Assembly: GCF_000282635.1 (NCBI RefSeq)
Contig: NZ_AKIW01000073.1
Coordinates: 1 to 64,000 of the forward strand
Origin: Variovorax sp. CF313
GTDB taxonomy: Bacteria; Pseudomonadota; Gammaproteobacteria; Burkholderiales; Burkholderiaceae_C
Direction of reading: 5' to 3'
DNA length: 64,000 nucleotides
Shown here: one piece after another, positions 53,912 to 64,000 of the stretch
Layout: every line of letters begins with the position of its first letter
How positions within the stretch are numbered: the first letter of the stretch is position 1
Translations under genes and position numbers: made by a program
Notes under the pieces: generated by a model
Databases searched by the model: none
Seen by the model: the letters and a program-made list of their open reading frames with translations, nothing else
Told to the model about the DNA's origin: nothing

Positions 53912-54568
53912 ATGAACGACAAGACCTTGCAACGTCGCGATCTCGGCCGCCTGGTGCTGGCCGGTGCCCTGCTGTTCGGTGCGGCTTTCGCATTCGTCCA
54001 GCCCGCCCGTGCCGCCGACGAAGCGCCCGATGCGCTCGTCAAGCGCCTCTCGACCGACGTGCTCGAGACGATCAAGGCCGACTCGTCCATCAAGTCGGGC
54101 GACGTCAACAAGATCATGCTGCTGGTCGACAGCAAGATCATGCCCAACGTCAACTTCCAGCGCATGACGGCCTCGGCCGTCGGCCCGGCCTGGCGCACGG
54201 CCACGCCAGAGCAGCAGAAGCGCCTGCAGGAAGAATTCAAGACCCTGCTGGTGCGCACCTATGCCGGCGCGCTCGACCAGGTGACCGACCAGACCGTCAC
54301 CATCCGTCCGTTCCGCGGCTCGCCCGACGACAAGGACGTGCTGGTGCGCACCGAGGTCAAGGGCCGCGGCGATCCGGTCCAGCTCGACTACCGCCTCGAG
54401 AAGACCCCCGGCCAGGGCGCCGGCTGGAAGGTCTACAACCTGAATGTGCTGGGCGTCTGGCTGGTCGACACCTACCGCACCCAGTTCGCGCAGGAAATCA
54501 ACAAGAGCGGTGTCGACGGCCTGATCGCCGCACTGGTCGCGCGCAACAAGGGCAACGGCAAGAGCTGA
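53912..54568 (+). CDS. mlaC: Periplasmic phospholipid carrier MlaC
   Basis: This is a 218-residue precursor that ferries phospholipids between MlaA and MlaD. The leader carries a QRRDLGRLVLAGALLFGAAF stretch and cleaves near ARAAD. The mature protein shows typical MlaC blocks (DSKIMPNVNFQRMTASAVG, EEFKTLLVRTYAGAL and VYNLNVLGVWLVDTYRTQF). The ATG at 53912 follows a weak GGGACTC. The double arginine at the leader is notable, but the hydrophobic core is Sec-like, so Tat export is unproven. mlaB follows 12 bases later. Confidence 0.94.
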   Translation: MNDKTLQRRDLGRLVLAGALLFGAAFAFVQPARAADEAPDALVKRLSTDVLETIKADSSIKSGDVNKIMLLVDSKIMPNVNFQRMTASAVGPAWRTATPEQQKRLQEEFKTLLVRTYAGALDQVTDQTVTIRPFRGSPDDKDVLVRTEVKGRGDPVQLDYRLEKTPGQGAGWKVYNLNVLGVWLVDTYRTQFAQEINKSGVDGLIAALVARNKGNGKS

Positions 54569-54580
54569 CCGGAGCGCACG

Positions 54581-54856
54581 ATGCTGGTCCTGCCGACCCG
54601 ACTCACCCACGACGAGGCCCCCGCCTGCATGCGCATGCTGCAGCAGGGGCTGAAGGGCCAGGTCGACTCGTCGTCCACCGTGGTCGACGCGACCGCGCTG
54701 GCCCAGTTCGATTCGTCGGCGCTGGCCGTGCTGCTCGAATGCCGGCGCGAATCCAGCGCCCTGGGACGCGGCTTTTCCGTCAAGGGCCTCTCGCCCCGGC
54801 TGCGCGAGCTGGCCGCGCTGTACGGCATTGCGGGCCTTTTGCCCGCGGCGCCCTGA
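54581..54856 (+). CDS. mlaB: STAS-domain protein MlaB
   Basis: This is a 91-residue cytoplasmic STAS-domain subunit that binds MlaF and regulates ATPase assembly. The central VVDATALAQFDSSALAVLLE is the usual STAS loop around the conserved serine, and KGLSPRLRELAALYGIAGLL forms the final helix. It is the last gene of the mla operon proper. A type B repeat follows. Confidence 0.88.
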   Translation: MLVLPTRLTHDEAPACMRMLQQGLKGQVDSSSTVVDATALAQFDSSALAVLLECRRESSALGRGFSVKGLSPRLRELAALYGIAGLLPAAP

Positions 54857-54863
54857 CATTGTT

Positions 54864-54943
54864 GGCCCCCCGGCTTTTCACTCCGCTTTGCTGCGTGTAA
54901 TTCGCCACCCCCCGAGGGGGAGGCGCGGCCCGGCGGCGGCCGC
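54864..54943 (-). repeat. Dispersed palindromic repeat, type B, copy 6
   Basis: This lies in the 149-bp gap between mlaB and the YadG-like gene. On the minus strand it reads GCCGCCGCCGGGCCGCGCC, CCCCC-TC-GGGGG, ACACGCAGC and a tail with a G-run. It shares its head and the CTTTTCACT segment with copy 2 at 20021. Confidence 0.82.
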
Positions 54944-55005
54944 ATGAGGGTATCGGGCCGCTGCGCGGCAGCTTGTAAAGCGGCCCCGTAAAATCGCGGG
55001 CTCCC

Positions 55006-55953
<948 letters not shown>

Positions 55954-55955
55954 GC

Positions 55956-56035
55956 GCCGCGCCGGGCCGCCCCAAGCAAGCGAAGCTCCCCCTTGGGGGG
56001 AAGCGAGGACACGCAGTGCCGAGCAAGGGGGCTCC
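55956..56035 (+). repeat. Dispersed palindromic repeat, type B, copy 7 (touches the permease start)
   Basis: This fills the entire gap between the ATPase and permease genes. It has head GCCGCGCCGGGCCGCCCC, hairpin CCCCC-TT-GGGGG, GACACGCAGTG and the tail GAGCAAGGGGGCTCC, which ends at the ATG of the permease. The AAGGGGG of the tail is the only Shine-Dalgarno-like sequence for that gene. Confidence 0.88.
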
Positions 56036-56800
56036 ATGATGGCCGTGACCGGTTGGCGCGCGCTGCTCTACAAGGAGACGCTGCGCTTCTGGAAGGTCGG
56101 GTTCCAGACGGTCGGTGCGCCGGTGCTTACCGCGCTGCTGTACCTCATGGTGTTCGGCCATGTGCTCGAGGGCCGCGTGACGGTCTACGGCACCGTCGGC
56201 TACACGGCCTTCCTCGTGCCGGGCCTCGTGATGATGAGCGTGCTGCAGAACGCGTTCGCCAACAGCTCGTCCTCGATCATCCAGAGCAAGATCATGGGCA
56301 ACCTGGTGTTCGTGCTGCTCACGCCGCTGTCGCACTGGGGCTGGTTCTTCGCCTACGTGGGCTCGTCGGTCATCCGCGGGCTGGCCGTGGGGCTGGGCGT
56401 GTTCGCGGTCACGGTCTTCTTCGCGATGCCGAACTTCGTGGCGCCGGTCTGGATCGTCGTTTTCGCGCTGCTGGGGGCCGCGATGCTCGGCACGCTCGGG
56501 TTGATCGCCGGCCTCTGGGCCGAGAAGTTCGACCAGATGGCGGTGTTCCAGAACTTCCTGATCATGCCCATGACCTTCCTGTCGGGCGTGTTCTATTCGA
56601 TCGGCTCGCTGCCGCCGTTCTGGCAGAGCGTGAGCCACCTGAACCCGTTCTTCTACATGATCGACGGCTTCCGCTACGGCTTCTTCGGCGTGAGCGATGC
56701 ATCGCCCTGGCTCAGCCTGGGCATCGTCGGCACCGCGTGGCTGGCGGTGAGCGCCATCGCTGTCCATCTCCTGCGCATCGGCTACAAAATCCGAGGCTGA
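56036..56800 (+). CDS. ABC-2 type transporter permease (YadH-like)
   Basis: This is a 254-residue integral membrane protein with about six hydrophobic segments. The N-terminal amphipathic part ([20 protein letters not shown]) precedes the first. Conserved segments include [20 protein letters not shown] and [19 protein letters not shown], as in ABC-2 exporters of the YadH group. Two adjacent ATGs (56036 and 56039) can start it; both depend on the repeat tail for ribosome binding. It partners with the ATPase upstream. Confidence 0.9.
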   Translation: MMAVTGWRALLYKETLRFWKVGFQTVGAPVLTALLYLMVFGHVLEGRVTVYGTVGYTAFLVPGLVMMSVLQNAFANSSSSIIQSKIMGNLVFVLLTPLSHWGWFFAYVGSSVIRGLAVGLGVFAVTVFFAMPNFVAPVWIVVFALLGAAMLGTLGLIAGLWAEKFDQMAVFQNFLIMPMTFLSGVFYSIGSLPPFWQSVSHLNPFFYMIDGFRYGFFGVSDASPWLSLGIVGTAWLAVSAIAVHLLRIGYKIRG

Positions 56801-56820
56801 ACGCTTCTTCTCCAGACCCC

Positions 56821-57063
56821 ATGACCGCCGAACAACTCCAGGCCCTGATCCAGTCCCACCTCCCGTGCGAGCACATCACGCTCGAGGGCGATGGCCGGCA
56901 TTGGTATGCCACCATCGTCTCGGCCGAATTCGAGGGCAAGCGCGCGATCCAGCGCCATCAGCGGGTCTACGCCACCCTCGGTGCGAAAATGCACACCGAC
57001 GAGGTGCATGCGCTTTCGATGAAGACCTACACGCCGGCCGAATGGGCGGCGGTGGAAAAATAA
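56821..57063 (+). CDS. ibaG: BolA/IbaG family protein
   Basis: This is an 80-residue small regulator of the BolA family that partners with monothiol glutaredoxins in Fe-S or iron handling. It opens [20 protein letters not shown] and carries the conserved basic [15 protein letters not shown] and the C-terminal [14 protein letters not shown]. Its position directly upstream of murA is the conserved ibaG (yrbA) location after the mla operon. The ATG at 56821 lies 20 bases after the permease stop. Confidence 0.9.
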   Translation: MTAEQLQALIQSHLPCEHITLEGDGRHWYATIVSAEFEGKRAIQRHQRVYATLGAKMHTDEVHALSMKTYTPAEWAAVEK

Positions 57064-57104
57064 CTCCCCGGCCCTCGCAGGCCCCTGATTTCGCTGGAAT
57101 TTCG

Positions 57105-58402
<1,298 letters not shown>

Positions 58403-58406
<4 letters not shown>

Positions 58407-59044
58407 TCACCCTGGCGCTTTCCAAGGGCCGCATCTTCGAAGAAACGATGCCCCTGCTGGCGGCCGCCGGCATCGAGGTCACCGAAGACCCCGAGAAGTC
58501 GCGCAAGCTCATTCTTGGCACCACCCGCCCCGACGTTCGCGTGGTGCTGGTGCGCGCCTCCGACGTGCCCACCTACGTGCAGTACGGCGGCGCCGACCTC
58601 GGTGTGACCGGGCTCGACGTGCTGCTCGAACACGGCAACCAGGGCCTGTACCAACCGCTCGATCTGCGCATCGCGGCCTGCCGCCTCAGCGTGGCCGTGC
58701 GCGCCGACTACGACTACGCCTCGGCCGTGAAGCAGGGCTCGCGCCTGCGTGTGGCGACCAAGTACGTGGGCCTGTCGCGCGACTTCTTCGCCAGCAAGGG
58801 CGTGCACGTCGACCTGATCAAGCTCTACGGCAGCATGGAGCTGGCGCCGCTCACGGGCCTGGCCGACGCCATCGTCGACCTGGTCTCGACCGGCAACACG
58901 CTCAAGGCCAACCACCTCGTCGAGGTGGAACGCATCATGGACATCAGCGCCCGGCTGGTGGTCAACCAGGCGGCGCTCAAGCTCAAGCGCGAGCCCATCC
59001 GCCGCATCATCGACGCGTTCGCGTCGGCCATTCCTTCCGCCTGA
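58403..59044 (+). CDS. hisG: ATP phosphoribosyltransferase catalytic subunit, short form
   Basis: This is the first step of histidine synthesis, ATP plus PRPP to phosphoribosyl-ATP. The 213-residue protein is the short HisG_S form, lacking the C-terminal regulatory ACT-like domain. It has [18 protein letters not shown] at the start and the PRPP loop in [13 protein letters not shown]. Short HisG needs HisZ as regulatory partner, and no hisZ lies in the window. It is followed by hisD after 11 bases. Confidence 0.96.
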
Positions 59045-59055
59045 ACATCACGCAC

Positions 59056-60378
59056 ATGACTCTGAAAGCAGCCCCCGCCCGACTGTCCACGACTTCAGCC
59101 AGCTTCGACGCTGAATTCAAGGCGCGGCTGCATTGGTCCGCGGACGCGGATGCGGCCATCGAGAAGGTGGTGGCGGACATCCTCGCCGACGTTCAAACGC
59201 GTGGCGACGTTGCGGTGCTGGAGTACACGAATCGCTTCGACAAGCTCGACGCGAAGACGCTGCCCGAGCTGGAGCTGACCCAGGCCGAACTGAAGGCCGC
59301 CTTCGAGTCGCTGCCCGCAGCGCAGCGCGGCGCGCTCGAAGCCGCCGCACGCCGTGTGCGCAGCTACCACGAGGCCCAGAAGAAGGCCTCGGGCGAGAGC
59401 TGGAGCTACCGCGACGCCGACGGCACGCTGCTCGGCCAGAAGGTCACGCCGCTCGACCGTGTCGGCATCTACGTGCCGGGCGGCAAGGCCGCCTATCCGT
59501 CGAGCGTGCTGATGAACGCCATTCCTGCGCACGTCGCGGGCGTCGCCGAAATCATCATGGTCGTGCCGACGCCGAAGGGCGAGAAGAACCAGCTCGTGCT
59601 GGCCGCCGCCTACGCGGCCGGCGTGACGCGCGCCTTCACCATCGGCGGCGCGCAAGCCGTGGCCGCGCTGGCCTACGGCACCGCGACCGTCCCCGCCGTC
59701 GACAAGATCACCGGCCCCGGCAACGCCTACGTGGCCGCAGCCAAGCGCCGCGTGTTCGGCACCGTGGGCATCGACATGATCGCGGGCCCGAGCGAAATCC
59801 TCGTGTTGGCCGACGGCACCACGCCGCCCGAGTGGGTGGCGATGGACCTGTTCAGCCAGGCCGAGCACGACGAGTTGGCGCAGAGCATCCTGCTGTGCCC
59901 CGACGCCGCCTACATCGACCGCGTGCAGGCCGAGATCGATCGCCTGCTGCCCACCATGCCGCGCGCCGAAATCATCGCCGCCTCGCTCAACGGCCGCGGC
60001 GCGCTGATCCACACGAAGAGCATGGAAGAGGCCTGCGAGATCAGCAACCGCATCGCGCCCGAGCACCTGGAAGTCAGCAGCAGCGAACCGAATCGCTGGG
60101 AGCCGCTGCTGCGCCACGCCGGCGCGATCTTCCTGGGCGCCTTCACCAGCGAGAGCCTGGGCGACTACTGCGCCGGGCCGAACCACGTGCTGCCGACCAG
60201 CGGCACGGCGCGCTTCTCGAGCCCGCTGGGCGTCTACGACTTCCAGAAGCGCTCCAGCCTGATCGAGGTCAGCGAGGCCGGCGCCCAGGCGCTCGGCCCG
60301 GTCGCCGTCACGCTGGCCGAGGGCGAGGGCCTGCAGGCGCACGCCGAGGCCGCCCGCATGCGGCTGCGTAAGATCTGA
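59056..60378 (+). CDS. hisD: Histidinol dehydrogenase
   Basis: This zinc- and NAD-dependent enzyme oxidises L-histidinol to L-histidine in two steps. It is 440 residues with [20 protein letters not shown], the signature [14 protein letters not shown] and the zinc-ligand region [12 protein letters not shown]. The catalytic Glu-His pair lies in RIAPEHLEV, and [15 protein letters not shown] follows. It lies in the his operon; the next gene, an unrelated lipoprotein, begins 38 bases downstream. Confidence 0.97.
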   Translation: MTLKAAPARLSTTSASFDAEFKARLHWSADADAAIEKVVADILADVQTRGDVAVLEYTNRFDKLDAKTLPELELTQAELKAAFESLPAAQRGALEAAARRVRSYHEAQKKASGESWSYRDADGTLLGQKVTPLDRVGIYVPGGKAAYPSSVLMNAIPAHVAGVAEIIMVVPTPKGEKNQLVLAAAYAAGVTRAFTIGGAQAVAALAYGTATVPAVDKITGPGNAYVAAAKRRVFGTVGIDMIAGPSEILVLADGTTPPEWVAMDLFSQAEHDELAQSILLCPDAAYIDRVQAEIDRLLPTMPRAEIIAASLNGRGALIHTKSMEEACEISNRIAPEHLEVSSSEPNRWEPLLRHAGAIFLGAFTSESLGDYCAGPNHVLPTSGTARFSSPLGVYDFQKRSSLIEVSEAGAQALGPVAVTLAEGEGLQAHAEAARMRLRKI

Positions 60379-60416
60379 ACTCCAACAACAACCCGTCCTC
60401 GGGAGGAGCAAGCAAG

Positions 60417-61250
60417 ATGATCGGTCGTCTCTTCGGTTCGCGCCTGTTCAGGTTCGCCGCGACTGCCATTGCGGGGGCCGCGCTGTTGGCCGCCTGCAGC
60501 CAGATGCCGCAGGCTCCGCGCGAATCGGCCGCCGCCAGCGCCACGTCCAGCGCCGCCGCGCCGGCCGCACCCGCGCCGCAGCTTGGCACGCAATGGGGCG
60601 AGGGCATCGAATCGAAGACCCGCACCGTCGTTGCCAAGCGCCTGTCCGACCGGCCGGACGACGTGGCCTCGGTGGGCTACAACGAGGCCTCCGCCGTGCG
60701 CCGCGCGGTGGGCAGCAATCCCGAGCGGCGGCTCAACCTGCTGCTGGCCGATGGCGATGTCGAATGGTCCGTGCTCGACGAGGACGGCCGTCCGCTGCCC
60801 CTGCAGCGCACCCGCCGGGGCAGCGGCGGGGAGGACATGTTCCGTCTCGCCGGTGTCGAAGGCGCGCGCTACACACTGCGCTTTCGCAACCTGAGCGAGC
60901 GCAGCTACGAAGTGATCGCCACCGTCGACGGCCTCGACGTGCTCAACGGCAAGCCCGGCAGCATGCGCAACGGTGGCTACGTGCTGCGGCCGCTGCAGTC
61001 GCTGACCATCGAGGGCTTTCGCAAGAGCCAGAACGAGGTGGCCGCCTTCCGTTTTTCAGCGCCCGGCCGCGCCTACGCTGCGAACACCGAAGCCGGCGAC
61101 GTGCGCAACGTCGGCGTGATCGGTGCCGCGCTGTTCGAGCTCGAAGAGCGCGACACCCCGCTCCGCCAGCGCCGCGGCGCCGACCCGTCGCAGCCCAGCG
61201 CCTTCCCGGCCGACGGCGCCTACGCGCCGCCGCCGCGCTACCGCAGGTGA
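60417..61250 (+). CDS. Unrecognised lipoprotein inside the his operon
   Basis: This is a 277-residue protein that I cannot assign to a characterised family. A signal peptide with lipobox LLAAC (Cys27) is followed by an Ala/Pro/Ser linker to about residue 58. One folded region follows (GTQWGEGIESKTRTVVAKRL, LNLLLADGDVEWSVLDEDG, GARYTLRFRNLSERSYEVIA, then GYVLRPLQSLTIEGFRKS and VIGAALFELEERD) that looks all-beta. It ends in a short Pro/Ala/Tyr-rich tail. I recall similar uncharacterised lipoproteins with GTQWGE and a VIGxALFE ending. The stop shares a base with the next start (TGATG), so the pair is probably coupled. Confidence 0.75.
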   Translation: MIGRLFGSRLFRFAATAIAGAALLAACSQMPQAPRESAAASATSSAAAPAAPAPQLGTQWGEGIESKTRTVVAKRLSDRPDDVASVGYNEASAVRRAVGSNPERRLNLLLADGDVEWSVLDEDGRPLPLQRTRRGSGGEDMFRLAGVEGARYTLRFRNLSERSYEVIATVDGLDVLNGKPGSMRNGGYVLRPLQSLTIEGFRKSQNEVAAFRFSAPGRAYAANTEAGDVRNVGVIGAALFELEERDTPLRQRRGADPSQPSAFPADGAYAPPPRYRR

Positions 61251-61603
61251 TGCCGATGAAGCGTGCCGCGTTCCTGCTGCTCGCACTCGCCGTCGCCTCC
61301 GGCGCGCAGGCCATGAGCATCCGCGAGCTGCGCACGCTCGAGGCCAACGAGAAGGAGGGCAAGGCCTACGCCAGCTACTACCTGGTCGGCGTGCTCGAAG
61401 GCCTGCGCGAAGGCGTCGAATCTTCGCAGCGCAACGGCCAGAAGCCGCTGTTCTGCGTCGAGGGCCGCCGCCTCGAACCCTCCATGGCCCGTTCGCTCTA
61501 CCAGACCGAGCTGACCCGCAACGCCGACAGTTACGAAGCCGACATGCCCGTGCAACTGGTCATGTCCGGCGCCCTCAAGAACAGCTATCACTGCACCCGA
61601 TGA
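61250..61603 (+). CDS. Small exported protein, Rap1a/Tai-like fold candidate
   Basis: This is a 117-residue protein with a Sec signal peptide ending near GAQAM. The mature part has YLVGVLEGLREGV, then Cys69 in LFCVEGRRLEP, a helix, and QLVMSGALKNSYHC with Cys115. This spacing resembles the Rap1a/Tai family, where two cysteines form a disulfide and some members are periplasmic immunity proteins; others have no known role. No effector gene is nearby. Start choice is between ATGs at 61250 and 61256. The stop overlaps hisC (ATGA), tying it to the his operon. Confidence 0.6.
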   Translation: MPMKRAAFLLLALAVASGAQAMSIRELRTLEANEKEGKAYASYYLVGVLEGLREGVESSQRNGQKPLFCVEGRRLEPSMARSLYQTELTRNADSYEADMPVQLVMSGALKNSYHCTR

Positions 61604-62691
61604 CCGCTCCTGAATCCGCTCGCCCGCCGTTCGACCGCATCCGCCACGACGTGCGGGCCATGCATGGCTATGCGGTGCAGGACGCGCGCGGCTTCATCAA
61701 GCTCGACGCCATGGAAAACCCCTTCGGCCTGCCGCCCGCGCTGCAGGCCGAACTCGGCACGCGGCTCGGCACGCTGGCGCTCAACCGCTACCCCGGCGAC
61801 CGTGGCGCCGATCTGCGCAGCGCGCTGGCGGCACATGCGCAAATGCCTGAAGGCTTCGCGCTGATGCTGGGCAACGGGTCGGACGAACTGATCTCGCTGC
61901 TGGCCATCGCCTGCGACCTGCCGGGTGCGGCCGTGCTGGCACCCGTGCCCGGCTTCGTGATGTACGCCATGAGCGCGAAGCTCCAGGGCCTGAAGTTCGT
62001 TGGCGTGCCGCTCACGGCCGACTTCGAGCTCGACGAGGCCGCCATGCTGGCCGCCATCCAGCGCGAGAAGCCCGCCATCGTCTATCTCGCGTACCCCAAC
62101 AACCCGACCGCCAACCTCTGGGACGACGCCGTCCTCGAGAAGATCGTCGAAGCCCAGGGCGCGCAGGGCGGCCTGGTGGTGATCGACGAGGCCTACCAGC
62201 CCTTTGCTGCCCGCAGCTACATCGACCGGCTGGCGAAGCACGGCCACGTGCTGCTGATGCGCACGCTCAGCAAGTTCGGGCTGGCCGGCATCCGCCTGGG
62301 CTACATGATGGGTCCGGCCGCGCTGGTCGCCGAGATCGACAAAGTGCGCCCGCCCTACAACATCAGTGTGCTCAACTGCGAGGCTGCGCTGTTCGCGCTG
62401 GAGCATGCCGACGTGTTCGAGGCCCAGGCCCGGCAGATCCGCGAGGAGCGCGAGCGCCTGATGACGGGGCTCGGCCGCCTGCCCGGCGTGAAGACCTGGC
62501 CCAGCGACGCCAACATGATCCTCCTGCGCGTGCCCGATGCCGCCAGGACTTTCGAGGGTATGAAGGCTCGCGGCGTTCTGGTGAAGAACGTTTCTAAAAT
62601 GCATGAACTGCTCGCGAACTGCCTGCGTCTCACCGTCGGAACGGCCGACGAGAATGCGCGGATGCTCGCGGCACTCGAAGCCTCACTATGA
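61600..62691 (+). CDS. hisC: Histidinol-phosphate aminotransferase
   Basis: This is a pyridoxal-phosphate aminotransferase that converts imidazole-acetol phosphate and glutamate to histidinol phosphate. It is 363 residues, fold type I, with [44 protein letters not shown] and the PLP lysine in [14 protein letters not shown]. It overlaps the Rap1a-like gene upstream and hisB downstream, each by four bases. Confidence 0.96.
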   Translation: MTAPESARPPFDRIRHDVRAMHGYAVQDARGFIKLDAMENPFGLPPALQAELGTRLGTLALNRYPGDRGADLRSALAAHAQMPEGFALMLGNGSDELISLLAIACDLPGAAVLAPVPGFVMYAMSAKLQGLKFVGVPLTADFELDEAAMLAAIQREKPAIVYLAYPNNPTANLWDDAVLEKIVEAQGAQGGLVVIDEAYQPFAARSYIDRLAKHGHVLLMRTLSKFGLAGIRLGYMMGPAALVAEIDKVRPPYNISVLNCEAALFALEHADVFEAQARQIREERERLMTGLGRLPGVKTWPSDANMILLRVPDAARTFEGMKARGVLVKNVSKMHELLANCLRLTVGTADENARMLAALEASL

Positions 62692-63296
62692 CCACCCCCC
62701 AGATTGCCGATCGCACAGCGACGGTCACCCGCAACACCGCCGAGACGAAGATCACCGTCAGCGTGAACCTCGACGGCACCGGCCGCGCCAAGCTTTCCAC
62801 CGGCATCGGCTTCTTCGACCACATGCTCGACCAGATCGCCCGCCACGGGCTGATCGACCTCGACATCGACTGCCAGGGCGACCTGCACATCGACGGGCAC
62901 CACACGGTGGAAGACGTGGGCATCACGCTGGGCCAGGCCGTGGCCAAGGCTGTCGGCGACAAGAAAGGCATCCGCCGCTACGGCCATGCCTATGTGCCGC
63001 TCGACGAGGCGCTGAGCCGTGTCGTCATCGACTTCTCGGGCCGTCCGGGCCTCGTGATGCACGTGCCTTTCACCAGCGGGATGATCGGCACCTTCGACAG
63101 CCAGCTCACCTACGAGTTCTTCCAGGGTTTCGTGAACCACGCCTTCGTCTCGCTGCACATCGACAACCTCAAGGGCGTCAATGCGCATCACCAGTGCGAG
63201 ACGGTGTTCAAGGCTTTTGCGCGCGCCATGCGCGGCGCGCTCGAAATCGATCCCCGCTCCGTCGGGGTCATTCCATCGACCAAGGGTTCGCTCTGA
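62688..63296 (+). CDS. hisB: Imidazoleglycerol-phosphate dehydratase
   Basis: This is a manganese-dependent dehydratase of histidine synthesis. At 202 residues it is the monofunctional form without the phosphatase domain of enterobacterial HisB. The metal-binding motifs [14 protein letters not shown] and [11 protein letters not shown], and the repeated [14 protein letters not shown], are intact. A separate histidinol phosphatase must exist elsewhere. It overlaps hisC. Confidence 0.97.
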   Translation: MTTPQIADRTATVTRNTAETKITVSVNLDGTGRAKLSTGIGFFDHMLDQIARHGLIDLDIDCQGDLHIDGHHTVEDVGITLGQAVAKAVGDKKGIRRYGHAYVPLDEALSRVVIDFSGRPGLVMHVPFTSGMIGTFDSQLTYEFFQGFVNHAFVSLHIDNLKGVNAHHQCETVFKAFARAMRGALEIDPRSVGVIPSTKGSL

Positions 63297-63315
63297 AGCC
63301 CGCCAGCGAACAGCT

Positions 63316-63975
63316 ATGAAATCTGCAGCAGCAAATACCGTCGCGGTCGTCGACTACGGCATGGGCAACCTGCACTCGGTGTCGCAGGCCGTTCGCCATG
63401 CGGCCGACCAGGTGGGCGTGGAGGTGTTCGTCACCTCCGACCCCGACGTGGTCCGCAAGGCGACCCGTGTGGTGCTGCCGGGGCAGGGCGCCATGCCCGA
63501 CTGCATGCGCGAGCTGCGCGACTCCGGCCTTCAGGAATCGGTGCTCGAGGCGGCCGCCAGCAAGCCGCTGTTCGGCGTGTGCGTGGGCATGCAGATGATG
63601 CTGTCGCGTAGCGACGAAGGCCCGACCGACGGCTTGGGCCTCATTCCAGGTGAAGTCGTCAAATTCGACCTGGCCGGGCGCCTGCAGGCCGACGGCAGCC
63701 GCTTCAAGGTGCCGCAGATGGGCTGGAACCAGGTGCGCCAGGCCCAGCCGCATCCGGTGTGGGCGGGCGTGCCCGACCTGAGCTATTTTTACTTCGTGCA
63801 CAGCTTCTATGCCCGTCCGGCGGACCCCAAACACAGCGTGGGCGAGGCGGAATACGGCGCGAGCTTTACCGCGGCCATCGCACGCGATAACATTTTTGCC
63901 ACCCAGTTCCACCCGGAGAAGAGTGCGGACCACGGGTTGCAGCTCTATCGCAATTTCCTCCACTGGAAACCCTGA
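63316..63975 (+). CDS. hisH: Imidazole glycerol phosphate synthase subunit HisH
   Basis: This is the glutaminase half of IGP synthase, which supplies ammonia to HisF. It is 219 residues: [15 protein letters not shown] at the start, the oxyanion loop [11 protein letters not shown], the catalytic cysteine in [12 protein letters not shown], and the His-Glu pair in [13 protein letters not shown]. The ATG at 63316 gives the standard N-terminus. The his operon (hisA, hisF and others expected) continues past the right edge. Confidence 0.97.
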   Translation: MKSAAANTVAVVDYGMGNLHSVSQAVRHAADQVGVEVFVTSDPDVVRKATRVVLPGQGAMPDCMRELRDSGLQESVLEAAASKPLFGVCVGMQMMLSRSDEGPTDGLGLIPGEVVKFDLAGRLQADGSRFKVPQMGWNQVRQAQPHPVWAGVPDLSYFYFVHSFYARPADPKHSVGEAEYGASFTAAIARDNIFATQFHPEKSADHGLQLYRNFLHWKP

Positions 63976-64000
63976 ACCTATTTTTCCGACCGGGCCGACA

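Noticed and set aside
54973..54994. Promoter before the YadG-like gene
   Set aside because: TTGTAA and TAAAAT are present but only about ten bases apart, too close for a sigma-70 promoter.

Overview
The window is high-GC chromosomal DNA from a beta-proteobacterium, most likely Comamonadaceae (Variovorax or a close relative). That placement is an inference from GC content, family content and the gene order pilMNOPQ-aroKB, gltBD, mlaFEDACB, ibaG-murA-hisGD. No rRNA, tRNA, CRISPR array, prophage or integrative element was seen. Almost every base lies in a long gene; the largest gene-free gaps are about 150-240 bp, and each notable one is described as a feature.

Layout. (1) 1-7049: a polyol catabolic operon with the end of a MalK-type ABC ATPase, a mannitol/arabinitol-type dehydrogenase, an SDR polyol dehydrogenase, a small fructose-6-phosphate-aldolase-like protein, fructokinase, an AraC regulator and xylulokinase. 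Polyols would enter by ABC transport, be oxidised to fructose or xylulose, and be phosphorylated. (2) 7210-9182: groESL on the minus strand with a perfect CIRCE operator. (3) 9341-10942: a ClsC-like phospholipase D lipoprotein. (4) 11118-16819: iron uptake, with a Fur box, a siderophore receptor, a PepSY membrane protein, a 62-residue membrane protein and a second TonB receptor. (5) 16844-21853: metK with a hairpin-rich leader, two tandem LpxL-type acyltransferases, an Asp-nucleophile alpha/beta hydrolase and engB. (6) 21926-28030: cytochrome c4, the ResB/CcsA cytochrome c maturation pair, and msrPQ. (7) 28041-32372: lysA, lptM, cyaY and mrcA. (8) 32613-43223: the type IV pilus pilMNOPQ operon, aroK, aroB, dgt, an MFS transporter, a DUF1415 protein and a METTL25-like methyltransferase, mostly in overlapping ATGA/GTGA steps. 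(9) 43261-44053: a REP-associated tyrosine transposase (RAYT) with a repeat touching its start codon. (10) 44239-50642: glutamate synthase gltB and gltD. (11) 50742-56800: the mla phospholipid transport operon and a YadGH-type ABC exporter. (12) 56821-63975: ibaG, murA, then hisG, hisD, two unrecognised or weakly recognised exported proteins, hisC, hisB and hisH, continuing beyond the window.

The most interesting non-genic signal is a family of seven dispersed 80-97 bp palindromic intergenic repeats. Four are type A and three are type B. They lie between convergent genes, inside the gltBD and mla operons, and directly before start codons. Their stems show compensatory base changes between copies, and one copy abuts the RAYT gene. 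Together they look like a REP/RAYT system that has colonised operon junctions and sometimes supplies the ribosome-binding region of the next gene. Other points for a second look are the multi-hairpin metK leader, the lipoprotein plus Rap1a/Tai-like pair embedded in the his operon, and hairpins in the mlaA-mlaC gap and just before mlaF.
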